Shown piece by piece: positions 48,650 to 59,938 of a DNA stretch of 64,000 nucleotides (position 1 is its first letter; the number at the start of each line of letters is the position of its first letter). The notes beneath the pieces were generated by a model. It searched no databases. It was not told the DNA's origin and saw nothing but the letters and a program-made list of their open reading frames with translations. The stretch is taken from contig CM073522.1 in the NCBI GenBank assembly GCA_037074615.1, positions 23,868,962-23,932,961 of the forward strand, read 5' to 3'. Both the position numbers and the translations under genes were made by a program. Source of the stretch: Leucaena leucocephala (Eukaryota > Streptophyta > Magnoliopsida > Fabales > Fabaceae).

Positions 48650-50141
48650 TGTTAGATTTAGGTAGATAAGATGGATCACCCAAGAGGGGGTAAATTGGGT
48701 GAACGGCGACTTAAAAAAAACTTTGTGAAACTATTTAAAATACTTGATGAGTAAAACTGTATAATTTGAAAAGCTCTGATTGGAAATAAGTTATTGGAAA
48801 TCAAATAGTTAAGGAAGAAGAATTTGCACAGAGAATTTATCCTAGTTCGGTCTTTTCTTGACCTATGTCCAATCCTCAACTTCCCACTGAGATTTTTCAA
48901 TCCACTATACACACCAAGATCACAACGGGCTCTTGGTAGCCTTTACAACTTCAATTTTCATGGTTAATTGAGAACCACCTCAAATTTGAAGTTACACCAC
49001 ACTTTCGGTGGCAACATTCTCCCTTAAACAGATATGAGCAATTCCCAATCTTGAATACCCTGATTCCAAAGTTTTGCTCTCAGACAGATGAAGAAATGAA
49101 GGGTGTATCTAACTCTCGAATAAAGTGGATGATAAACATTTTGGTTCATGGTATTTTGCTCTCTTAGCAAATTAATGCATAATGAATGAAGAGTTGAAAG
49201 GTTTTCTGGATAATGATATTCATTGCCTCAGTTATTGTTCTCTTTCATCGTCCATAATTGCCAGCCTCTTAACTTTAAATGCTCTTCTATTTATAGTTGA
49301 TCTTGTGACAATTGAACATTCTTTCCTTTGAGTCTTTCTTCTATTGAGTTTTCTTCCCGTTGGTAATATTACCGTTGAACTAGTTGTTGTAGCCGTTAAG
49401 GCTTTTTGTCTTTTTGTTGTTGAATATCCGTTGGCTTTTATCTCAATCTATTCTCATCTTTTAGCTTTGAACTCAACTTAGTCTGTTCTTATTTTAGTAA
49501 GCTTATAAACACTTCAAGATTAATGTGTTTGGAAGATTTAAATAAGAAACATTTTAACACAAATTAACAATTAATCTGTTAATAAAAATTAATCGATTAA
49601 ACAATCGATCAATTAGTTTATATTTGAATTTCATAAAATTAAAATTTTACTGATTAATCGAACCGTTAACAGATTAATATAAATTAATCGATTAATAGCA
49701 ATATCTTTGTTAAAGAGAAAACATGTTTTCAATAGATTAATCGATTAACCAATCAATTAATTGGCTCATTAACTTACTTCTAGAAGGCCAGCTCTCGACA
49801 TTAATCACACATTAATCGATTAACTAATCGATTAATTAATTTTTCATTGCAAAACAGATTGCTGCCTTTATATTAATCTAACATCTAACCGATTAATTGA
49901 TATTAATCGATTAACAAATTGATCAATTATCAATAATCGATTAAATATACTAACTTCTTTTAACTTCATTTTGATTACACATCCATTTTCCACATTTCAT
50001 AAACACTTTTTCTCATCATTAACCAACTTGATTCTCTTTTCTCTTAAACTGTATTTTATTAAAACATATCTTTATTGCTTCAAAAAAAATATCAACTCAA
50101 TTCTTTTCTTTTGTCATCATCAAAATATATTCACTCTAACA
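48650..50141 (-). mobile_element. Solo LTR (1,492 bp) of a related Copia-like family, with TTAATCGATTAA array
   Basis: On the minus strand it starts TGTTAGAGTGAATATATTTT and ends AAATCTAACA, with TTGATGATGACAAA near the start and CACCCAATTTACC..CTTGGGTG near the end, as in the LTR at 42513. The flanks TTGGC (48645-48649) and TTAGC (50142-50146) form a 4-of-5 target duplication. Perfect TTAATCGATTAA 12-mers occur at 49589, 49684, 49737, 49812 and 49903, plus variants. It splits the ORF fragment described at 47901. Confidence 0.8.
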
Positions 50142-50612
50142 TTAGCCACTCCATAAACCAATGCTCAAACCTTTCAAGCTAATGCTCCTACTCACATTCC
50201 TATCCCTGAATCATTTGCTCCTAAAGAAGTTCCTCCATCCACCTCAGAACAAATTCTTCCACCAACTAAATCAACCTTTGACCAAAACCCTTCACCTATT
50301 TCTAACCCCGTTTCTGAACAAAGTACCTCCTCCTCTTATTCTCTTTTTGATTGATGACAAAAAGGGGGAGAAGTGAACTCAAGTCTATGGTCAATTTTAC
50401 ATAAATTGATTTTTATAAATTATGTTTTGCCATCATCAAAAATGGAAAGAAATGTTAAACTCCAATTTTTGATGATAACAAATGATTTTCAAAAAAAAAA
50501 ATTAATGAGAAATTTGACTTTACTGATTTTGATTGTTCTTATGCTGAGTTCATAATTCAAATCATTATGCTTTTATTAAATGTGTTTTGACATCATCAAA
50601 AAGAGGGAGAAA
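50142..50612 (+). mobile_element. 3' internal end of the Copia-like element, with duplicated PPT/LTR-start
   Basis: The proline-rich coding tail ends at TGA near 50,355. Then GACAAAAAGGGGGAGAAG (about 50,357) and, at 50,590-50,612, CATCATCAAAAAGAGGGAGAAA form purine-rich priming tracts, the latter abutting the 3' LTR. A second junction-like copy at about 50,425-50,490 (CATCATCAAAAATGGAAAGAAATGTTAAAC) duplicates the tract plus LTR start. Confidence 0.6.
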
Positions 50613-51790
50613 TATTATACTTCAATATTTTGATGATGACAAATAATATAAATGATTTTCAAGAAGTATTTTTAACTTAACTTATTTGTTTATGACAAAG
50701 AGTATTTATCTATATGCTTATCGATAAGGGGTTTGATCGATAAACTCTTCGATAAATGAGAAAAAATTGCGAAGAAAAACTATTTTCTGAAGTGAATTTA
50801 TCAAAGCCTTATTTGATAAGGCTACTTATCGATAAAGCTTTTGATAAATGAATAAACATAATCTGTTTTAGAAAAAATCCGAGTATTGGTTTGAAACTTT
50901 AATTCTTTGAAAACTTATAAAATAAGATTATTTATCGAATAAGCCTTCGATCAATAAAAAAGTGACTCAGTGATTTATGTGAATAAAATTATCGAGGTAT
51001 TTATCGAGTAAGAGCTTGATCAATAAAGACTTCGATCAAGAAGTGTTTGAGAAAATAATTTCATAAATGAATTTATCGAAGTATTACTTGAAAAATGGAT
51101 TTATCAATAAGCTTTCAATAAATAAATTAAAATAAAATGTTTTCTCTATTTTTAAACAACTTATCAATTTATTGATAAGATATTCGATAAATACTAAGTC
51201 TTTTGTTTAAACTATATTTTTAAGATTCATTTATCAAAAAATTATTCGATAAGGGAATTTATCGAAGAATACTTTGATAAATAGAGAAAATTTCTTGTTT
51301 ATAAAGAACTTTAAAATGTTGATTTGATAAATATTTTTTATGGTGATTTATTACTTATAATGTTCCTAAATTATTTGAATTATCTATTTCTCAAAGTACT
51401 TTAAGCAATCTTGCAAAAAGAAGAGAGATTAAACATGAAAGAAGAAAGTATGACATTACTCTTCTTATTTTTATCAATAAGCTATTCGATAAATCTATTT
51501 ATCGAAGAACACTTCAATAAATTAGATATTTTAAAATATAAAATTATGATATTTATCGAATAGCTCGATCATAGGAGCTATAGGGAATGGGTGTAGACCA
51601 AGTGGTTGGACTGAACTAGTATAAATTGTCGATGTTCAAATTTTCATTTATCTGCTTCCTTCACCTTTCTGTAATCAGTGATAACCTTCTTAACTTAATA
51701 TTTTGATTTTATTTAAAAGTTCTTAAAATTTTCTAATTTTACAAAATCACCCAATTCACCGTCTTCTTGGGTGAAACATCCATTCTAACA
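50613..51790 (+). mobile_element. 3' LTR (1,178 bp), carrying a 1.25-kb deletion relative to the 5' LTR
   Basis: It is colinear with the 5' LTR from its first bases (TATTATAC where the 5' LTR has TGTTAGAC) and at the end (CATTCTAACA). It jumps from the equivalent of about 43,433 to about 44,730. The missing part includes the TATA box. It is followed by CAAAA (51791-51795), matching the CAAAG before the 5' LTR at 4 of 5 bases. Confidence 0.82.
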
Positions 51791-51795
51791 CAAAA

Positions 51796-52265
51796 GAGAA
51801 GCAATGACGGTAGAGCATATGTGTGGACGAGAACCAAATGATTTACTCCAAATCTGGACGACGATGGAGCCTATGCCATGGCAGACGACGACAAGAACCA
51901 AAAGTGACGACGGCGAAGCATAGCAACAGAGCATATGCGACCGTGGCAGACAATAGACGTAGAGCATATAAGTCGACGGCGGACAAGATCTGGACGACGA
52001 TGGCAGAAGGAGACCATATGTGACGACAGAAGAGAGGAAAGAGAGTGAAAAAAAATAGGGATAAAGTGGTCATTAAACATCCTATAAACTCCTTTTTTCA
52101 CCCAAAAATTATTCTCAAAAGCTTATCCGAAATCATACTTTGAAATTGTGATTTGGTCCATAAGCTCTTTTAGACATTTGAAAGTTGTTTGTTTTATTTT
52201 TTTTCTTCAAACTATGGTTTGGCTCAAAAATCTTTTAAAACTATGGTTGGAATACTTTCCAAATA
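51796..52265. mobile_element. Right half of the MITE split by the LTR element
   Basis: It continues the element of 42195-42507: a short GC-richer part (GACGACGATGG words), the core GTGGTCATTAAACATCC, and a reversed end TTTGGAAAGTATTCCAACC. Overlapping frames at 51785-52101 on both strands are artefacts of the GACGAC/GTCGTC repeats. Confidence 0.6.
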
Positions 52266-53162
52266 AGCACTTATGGTAGTTTGTTGTTTTTAATGGCTTG
52301 TGTAATTTGTGAAAAGGAATGGAAAAGCGAATGATTGTTTTTTAAAACAAGTCAAATACAAAATGTTACATGTTTCTTCAGACTTCAGAGAAGAATCAAT
52401 GATTAAAAAAAATTATTATCAAATAATTATTAGACTAATGTAATTGTAATTTTGTATCTTAATTAATTATCGTGTAACGGAAAAAATTTGTTTTTCTTGG
52501 TGCTAACCAAAAGGGGTCTTGTGCCCTTGCCCTTCATGCATATCGAATGTGGTAGGATCATCAAAGAAGGAAATCTTTTATTTTTGCCGAAAATTAGATA
52601 TATGTATTTGTTATATTAACTATCATTAATTCATAAAATTTACTAAAAATTTAAAAAAAAAATTTATACACAAAACCATTTTTTATTTATATTATAAAAT
52701 TTTACATAAATACTTATAATATTATATTAATAAATTATTATTAATATATTTTTGTTATTTTTTCATAGATTCATTATTTATTATTTTACTACCTTCCGAT
52801 TTCCCGTCTACCAATTAATTTATCACAAGGCATTCAGTTAAGATACTGACGATTACAGATGGTGCAAAAAGATGTCCATTTATCTATTATAAAATATTGA
52901 ATGGAGACAAAATAGTCAGCCATTTGAAACTCACATATTTGATTCAATGATTATATAGGATAATTTTATAGTAAATAATCACATAAGATAAATATGATAT
53001 TTCTTCTATATTATAATTGTATGATGAGTAATAATCACATAGGATAATCTTAGTCAAATTACAACATGTACTTATTTATTCATGGGCTATGGAATTTATT
53101 TGATTTTTAAACTTTTTTAATTTAAAATTTACAGTATACATGTGCAATTACCACGATAGTCC
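52266..53162. other. AT-rich intergenic DNA
   Basis: No gene or repeat was recognised. Confidence 0.35.
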
Positions 53163-53182
53163 CATTTAAAAATCTATTTGGG

Positions 53183-53262
53183 CTGCCTATCGAACCCATG
53201 GCTTGATGGCAGTGGAAGTGTTCTGCTTTCACCACTCAAACCTATGTTCAAACCAGGCAATG
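53183..53262 (-). repeat. tRNA-like 80-bp insert between 17-bp direct repeats (SINE head?)
   Basis: On the minus strand GGTTTGAGTGG fits an A box and GGTTCGATAGG fits a B box, with pol III-like spacing. The block is bracketed by TTAAAAATCTATTTGGG (53166-53182) and TTAAAAATCTGTTTGGG (53263-53279), a 16-of-17 direct repeat that looks like a target duplication. There is no SINE tail, and cloverleaf pairing was not verified. Confidence 0.45.
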
Positions 53263-53309
53263 TTAAAAATCTGTTTGGGTCAACCTTAGCTGACTAGGGG
53301 ATTGGTTGG

Positions 53310-53790
53310 AAAACAGTTTAGGTTTTTAGATAACTTTTAGACAAGAGCTTATAAAAAAAATTCTGAATAAATGAGTATTTGGATAGTTATTACCAGAAGA
53401 ACTTTTGTAATTGAAAAATTACCATAAAGGATATAATTTTATTAAAAATAAGAGAGATGAGAGAGAAGAAATGGTAGAGAAGAGAAAGAGGAAGGAGAGA
53501 AAGGAGAAAGGAGAGAGGAGAGAGGAGAGAGGATGAAGAAGAGAGATGAGTGAGGAGAGAGTGTGTAAAAATAAATAAGGGTAAAATGGTAATTATGTAA
53601 TTTATAGCACTTTTACTATTCTAAAAGCTAATCTCAATAACTTATCCAAAATTTTAGTTTTAAACTATAGTTTAGTCCAAAATTTTTTTTAGATAAATAT
53701 AACTATTTGTTTTAAAATTTTCTCAAACTAAAATTTAGATCAAAAGTTTTTTCAAGACTATAATTTTCTTTATTTCCAAACATCTAGATA
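53310..53790. mobile_element. MITE of the 30672 family
   Basis: It contains GAGTATTTGGATAGTTATTACCAGAAG, AAATTACCATAAAGGATATA, a GAGAGAGGAGAGA tract and GGGTAAAATGGTAATTATG, colinear with the copy at 30672. The right end is CCAAACATCTAGATATCAGGG. Confidence 0.6.
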
Positions 53791-53866
53791 TCAGGGAACC
53801 ACAGAACATAAGAATATAAGGACCTGGATAAATTTAAATAACAGAACATATGGATAGATATTTTCT

Positions 53867-54030
53867 CCGTTCTTATTATAGAATCTAATTAACTAATTTA
53901 AATAAATTAAAAAAATTAATAAATTAGTTAATCATAACGATTATGACATAATTTTATATTTAAAACTAATAAATCAGTTAATTATATATCAATTTATAAG
54001 TTAAATAAATTAATTTTAAAAAATAATATA
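53867..54030. mobile_element. Stowaway-like MITE fragment
   Basis: It starts CTCCGTTCTTATTATAGAATC and has AACTAATTTAAATAAATTAA and TTAGTTAATCATAAC inside, like the Stowaway-like copies elsewhere. It is interrupted or ended by the LINE tail. Confidence 0.5.
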
Positions 54031-54410
54031 TACAACAACAACAACAACAACAAAGCCTTTTCCCATTAAATGGGGTCGGCTACATGGATCATACGACGCC
54101 ATTGTGCTCTGTCAAAAACTAAATCCTTGGATAGGTTATTGACCAGGAGATCCCGCTCAATGACCTCGTTGAGCGTTCTCTTTGGCCTTCCTCTACTCCT
54201 TTTAACCGGACTCCATACTATTTGATCCACCCTCCTCACCGGCGCATCCCTTGGCTTTCTTTGTACGTGTCCAAACCACCTAAGACAGTTCTCCACTATT
54301 TTCTCCGCAATAGGTGCCACTCCAACTCTTCCCCGTATTTGTTCATTACGAATCTTATCTTTTCTTGTATGCCTACACATCCATCTCAACATCCTCATCT
54401 CACATCCATC
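54030..54410 (-). pseudogene. RTE-type LINE, 5'-truncated: C-terminus of reverse transcriptase ORF and TTG tail
   Basis: The minus-strand frame 54066-54398 reads MRMLRWMCRHTRKDKIRNEQ, VGVAPIAEKIVENCLRWFGH, VQRKPRDAPVRRVDQI, RGRPKRTLNEVIERDL and FDRAQWRRMIHVADPI. This is the conserved C-terminal end of plant RTE LINE polyproteins. It is followed by CCCATTTAATGGG-type sequence and a (TTG)n tail (complement of CAACAACAAC, 54,033-54,052), the RTE 3' signature. The frame is intact over 110 codons, but endonuclease and reverse transcriptase core are missing, as expected for 5' truncation during target-primed reverse transcription. Confidence 0.88.
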
Positions 54411-54649
54411 TCCATACTATTTTTTTTTAAATAATATATATTATACATAAAATATATTAAAATTTTATATTTAAAATTAAATTTAATACTTTAAGTAGCA
54501 CATGTATTAACACGGAGATAATAGCAAAGATCTACTATGAAATATGGAAAAAAGAAATAACTTGTAAACTTCTTTTGAAATTGCATATTATAAATCTGTC
54601 CTTTTTGTTAGCTGGGCGGACCCAATTTTGCAGCGGTCGTATGGATGAT
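54411..54649. other. AT-rich flank
   Basis: Nothing assignable in this short stretch. Confidence 0.35.
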
Positions 54650-55150
54650 AGACCCGGATAAAATTAAAAAAAATGACTTATAAAAAAAAAATTTGTAGAC
54701 AACTTATAAAAAAAAAAATTTCAGAAAAAAATTTATAAAAAAAAAGTAATTTTGAATAAATAAATGTTTGAATAGTTATTTTTAAAATGACTTTTTATAT
54801 TGGTAAATTATCAAAAAGGGTATGATTTGATTAAAAGTAAAAGAGAGGAGAGAGGTAGAGAAAAGAGGATAGAGATGAGAGAGGAGAGATGTTGTAAGAA
54901 AAAGTAGGAAAGAGGAGAGAGGGTGTAAGAAAAAATAGGGGTAAAATAGTAATTAAATAGTCCATAAGCTCTTTTACTGTTCAAAAAGCTAGTTTTAATA
55001 GTTTATTCAAAACTATGGTTTTAAATTATGTTTTTGTCCAAAAATACTTATGGACAAATATAACTGCTTGTTTTAAAAATTTTTTAAACTAAAATTTAAA
55101 CTAATTTTTTTTTTAAAATTATGATTTGATACCTTAGGAAACAGCCACAA
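54650..55150. mobile_element. MITE of the 30672 family
   Basis: AATAAATGTTTGAATAGTTATT, TAAATTATCAAAAAGGGTAT, GAGAGGAGAGA and GGGGTAAAATAGTAATTAAATAG follow the family order. The ends are decayed. Confidence 0.55.
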
Positions 55151-56828
55151 TGTCGTGCATCCTACTAGAATACGGAAAGCTGAGCATCATATAGAATGGT
55201 CCATTTCTCGTATTAAACTCATCAATTATATATTATTTTTCTTATCCTTAATATTATTAAAAAATTTTAGTATTAAATATAAAATTTATTATTATATTTA
55301 TTAATTTTTTTAAATTATTTTTATTATTATTTTTTAACCATAATTAAATAAGAAAAAGAATAATTGAGTTTAAAAAAATAATAAGAATATTTTTAAAAAA
55401 TATATCATTAACTAATCTATTTTATTTAATTAATTAAATAAATCTTCTATTAAATATGGAAAGAGTGCAACTTACAAGATTTTTCGAAGGAATTTCGCAA
55501 GTTTTTCCGTTATATCATTATAGATTGACATTGACTTTAGGAATACGTAAATTTCATTGAAGTTGTGTAGGTTTTCGTGTTCAGACCTCCAATTAAATTA
55601 AAGAAGTATCCACTTTAAGAAGAAAAAAAATGAAGGAAAAGGAGAAAAAGGCCAAAATAAGAAAAAGAAACATCAAGCAATTTTCAAGGAAAGTGCTTGG
55701 AAGTGACCAAACAAAAAGTTTTAAAAATAAAGAATGTAAAGTGCTCAGAAATTTTGCAAACGTGTTGCAGGGGAAAATCCTAATGGGAATCTCTCGAATT
55801 CCAATGAACGCATGCTACCAAATTGATTCCATCCTTCTTCACTACTTCCAGGGTGTTTAAATATTATTTTAATAATATATTTTTGCCATATTTTAATTTA
55901 ATTTTTCTAACTTTTTTTTAGTACAAAAATTTATAAAAAAGAGTTAGGCTCATCCACGATTTAAGAGTAGGGTGATTTTTTTTTCTTTTTAGGCGATACT
56001 AATATCAAGTAAGGCGAGCTGTCTATCACCCTCAAGCATAAACTTAGGCACCCAAAAGTTAGGATGTCTTCTTAAACGTCGTGATTAGAATTATAATAAA
56101 GTGATACTTTCTAAGAATCGAATACATATGATAGTATATCTTACCATTTCTTCAGTTAAAATTACTTAGGAGGATGGATAATTTTTCTAACATAATGGTT
56201 TGAATTATTATTACAACTAGATCTGACTTATGAATTATATACAGCTAAAGTTGCCATAACATTGTTTTAGTATATTTTAAAACATTGGCTTATGTGGCAA
56301 CATACGTGTCATTCAAACTTTTATTATTATAATTTTAAATATTTACCTTTGGAAAAAATATTTATCAATAAAATAGACATTTAAAATTAATACAAACAAA
56401 TAAAATATGTAATTTAAAATCAGTCACAACTGTTGCAAATTGAAGTGACTTTTTACAAATTAAAATTAAGATAAAAATTAATTAATATAATAAGATTTAT
56501 GTTTAGATGCATTTTTATAATATTGGGTAGAAGTTTGTTTAACATAAATTTATTTAGATAATATATTAATAAAATTAATTTTAAAATAATTAAATATAAA
56601 AAAATTGAGGGACAGTACGAAAAAAGGCCCCAGCTAATGCCATGAATCATAATTTGTTTTTTGGAAAGAAGATAAAATGACTATGAATCATAATTACTTC
56701 CTTAGCGCCCATGATGTGAAATCAAAATGCGTCTATTGACTTGTTCCGCAAGAAAAAATAGCGTGAATTGACTTTACTTTGAAAAAAAACACTTCAAAAT
56801 GTGCAAATTCTTGAGGCAAACAAAATAC
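55151..56828. other. AT-rich intergenic DNA with decayed Stowaway-like sequence at the start
   Basis: 55,200-55,460 has TTATATATTATTTTTCTTATCC..TTAATTAATTAAATAAATCTTCTATTAAATATGG, reminiscent of the Stowaway-like MITEs. The rest, including a lysine-rich frame at 55630-55860, has no recognisable content. Confidence 0.35.
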
Positions 56829-57330
56829 TTCCTCCTTTAATATAAAATTTAATTAATTAATTTATATAAATTAAATAAATTATTATTTTAATCTTTAATA
56901 TATAATATATTTAACTAATTTAATTAAATTAAAAAATAATAATTAAATTAGTTAATATGTCATTTTTTAAATACTCTAATAATTTTTTTAATTCCCTCAC
57001 TCTTTCTCTTAATTATTATTGAGAAGTATTAATAGGTTTAATTTAAAAAAATTGATAAATATAGAGAATAAATCTTATATTTAGAATCAAGATTAACTCC
57101 CTAATTAAGTCATATATTAAGGACCGAATGAATAGTTAATTATAATAAATATGATATGATCTCTCTAAAGTACTCATGTATAATATTATAATATATATTA
57201 TTTTATAAGTTAGGTAAATTTATTTTAAAAATATAAATATTAGATATAGCTTAATTAAATTTTTATATTTAAAATAAAATTTAATTTTTTAACTAAACTT
57301 TTATATTAAGAAAGGAGATAGTATAAAATT
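56829..57330. mobile_element. Composite Stowaway-like MITE cluster
   Basis: CTTCCTCCTTTAATATAAAATT, then TTAACTAATTTAATTAAATT, then AATTAAGTCATATATTAAGGACCGAATG and TATATTAAGAAAGGAG are ends and cores of the Stowaway-like copies, at least two overlapping or nested. Confidence 0.5.
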
Positions 57331-57614
57331 TATTTGTGATCATAGTTGAAATTTTATTATTTTAATTTTCTTACCAATATCAACACAATTTTTGAACATG
57401 TAATATCCACCTCCTGTTCCATCAAACTAACCATTAAACCATATAGTGATTTACTAATTATCATTTTTTTTTGTAAACAATGAAAGTGATTTTATGATCC
57501 ACATTCATCAATTCTCAAAAAAAGGTGTACAAGTTCAATTTATTAGAATTTAGAGATATGGGATTGCTTAACGGGTCAGTAAAGTCTCCAACTTTGCCTT
57601 TTTTGCCCTTTTCT

Positions 57615-57649
<35 letters not shown>

Positions 57650-59130
57650 TGTGTATGTGTGTGTAAAATGCAACTTGATGAAAATTCAAGGAACATTCCA
57701 AAACTCGCAAATCCAGCTAGGGGTTCATAAAGATCACAATGGACCCGGTTACCTATAATCCGATGCCTAGTCTTTGTAGTTTGTGCCATTGGACGGGTCT
57801 TTATCCTTAAAAAAAAATTAAAAGTTTAAAAAGAAAATAATAAATTGATTTTATTTCATCCCAAATATATTTGCATGAAAAATAAAATTGTGATCAAAAG
57901 AAACATTACTAAGATTATAAATATGTAATAAATAAACCTTATTTTTATATAATATCAAGTTAAGAAATAAATTTAAATTTTTAAATAAAATTAAAAGATG
58001 CATTCTTAAAATAAAACTTTTTACCATAATTGTAAAGTCAATATAATTCATATGATGTATCAAGAAAAACAAATGTATAAAATTAATTAATTAATATTTA
58101 TAATGAAATAAGAAGTTATATATATATAGTAGATGGGACTATAGGTTTGTCTTTAATTTGATGTTCAACCTGGCTGATCATCTTAACCAACTTGATATGT
58201 GAGATAGGATTGAGTCGATCAGGCTATCAAATTGGTTGAACACTCATAAATCCGGTGATAAAAATTACTTAATTGTACTTTGATTGAGAAAAGAAAAATT
58301 GTGGCTTTTTTTTTTTTGGAACAAAGCCAAGAAGGCTGATTGAGCAATCAAGAATGATGAAGTTGTTAAAATTTCCAAAGTGTAGATAGATAAATCCAAT
58401 TATTCTGGGACACAAATCTTCTCTCTTCGGAAAATTCAGATGCAAATTTGGAATGCATAATAAATAGGTTAGGTTCTAGTTTTTTAATTTAAAATTTCAA
58501 AATTTCAGAATATTTTTCAATTTTTCATGGGCACCAATCCAGTGCCATGCCGTCTTCTTTCACCTAACATTTATTAAGAAAAATCCAAAATCAAGCTGTA
58601 ACTGGCAATAAAGGTTTCAAAATATTGTATTCAAATTGAATACCAGCTAATGGTGGATATATATATAGAAATAATCTAACAGTTTTTAAATAATATCTTA
58701 AATTTGGGATTTGTAAATATATAAAATATCGTTAAATATCTATTTAATATTTGATTTGACTTATATTCAGATTATTTGATTGTTTATGGGTGTTAAAAAG
58801 TACGAGGGATAATATAAATACATTATTTAATTATTATAATATTCTAAAAATTATGTCATCGCCAAAATACACAAGTTTAGGAACTATCTTTCACATGATG
58901 TGCTACTAATTTGATTATCAATTTAAGCTCATCACTCAAATTTTATAGAATAATTTGTTATATATTAATATTAGCTTGTTTGGGAATAAAGAAGCACTTT
59001 AAACCCTAGTTTATATTGTTAAAAGAAATTGGATGGGGTGGGGGGAACCCAGATTTGGCATTGCCACCACTACCTAAAAGAAGTTTTTTTAGAAAGTAAT
59101 AACTTTCCGTTTTGCTTTCAACGATGCTTT
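57331..59130. other. AT-rich intergenic DNA with TA/TG microsatellite
   Basis: A (TA)n run followed by GTGTG words covers about 57,617-57,662. The frames reading YIYIYIY on either strand come from it. Nothing else is assignable. Confidence 0.4.
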
Positions 59131-59928
59131 TTTGGATTAAAATATAATTTTATCTCTAAAAATGTTTACCTAGAGTTATGAAATTAGAAGCTTTTTATGA
59201 ACAGCTCCCGAGATTTACGAAAACGTAGCATGTTGCCCACTATTACAAAAATTTAAGTTTTACTATTATCCATTTGTCATGGACGAAAATATAAAACATA
59301 TGATTATCTAGAAAATATTTAAACTCTAAAAAATATTATTTTATTATAATTTTAGTCGCGGCGTTTGGAGAGAGCCCTACTTTTTTTTCTCAAAATTTTT
59401 GTATAAAAAAAAATTAAATTTTACTGTTAAATGCTTTTGTTTGATTGGCACTCTGACGTGGCCTTCATTGATCAAACCCATCGCCACATCAGCATCTTTA
59501 ATCCCCTCATCGTCATTCCGGTTCCGACTCGAACCCTCGTTCGATTCCCCAGTCCAATAGAACACTGCAGGATGATTTGGGTTAGCAGGAAACTGTATTG
59601 TCGAAGCGAATAAAGGTTTTGAGGATGAGAATGGAGGACCAAGAGGAAGACAGGGGTGGACGCTGCGGGGGAGAGGAGAGAGAGATTTGGTTGCCACGTC
59701 ACCTTGTTACCTTTCATTTTTGGGTCAGAATTTTTTATTTAACAGTCTTAACCAGCTGTTTGAGTAGAATAACATTGCTAAATTTTTTAAACTTCCCATG
59801 TTACTGTTAAAAAAATTTCTGGAGGGGAAATAGAGGCAAAATTTTATTTTAAGTTTTTTTTTTCCTTTCCCGGCAAGCGCAGCAAGTAGCAACGTCTATT
59901 GCATTCTTCACTCTTAAGAATGGCATGT
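59131..59928. other. Upstream region of the AAA-ATPase gene, with a GC-richer block
   Basis: 59,440-59,700 is GC-richer and open on both strands, but overlapping frames (59377-59697 minus, 59431-59613 plus) match no family. It could be a degenerate transposon, as at 39590. The gene's promoter lies at the right end. Confidence 0.35.
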
Positions 59929-59938
59929 TATATATATA
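59929..59938 (+). promoter_or_regulatory. Candidate TATA box of the AAA-ATPase gene
   Basis: TATATATATA followed by GAGGTGAAGAGGG lies about 270 bases before the start codon. This leaves a leader of about 240 bases, reasonable for a plant gene. Inferred from position only. Confidence 0.5.

Noticed and set aside
51785..52101. Overlapping frames on both strands rich in D, R and H
   Set aside because: Produced by GACGAC/GTCGTC repeats within the right half of a split MITE.
57525..57789. Frames containing YIYIYIY
   Set aside because: Translation of a TA/TG microsatellite.
59377..59717. Possible upstream gene next to the ATPase gene
   Set aside because: Three overlapping frames on both strands, no splice structure and no recognisable family.
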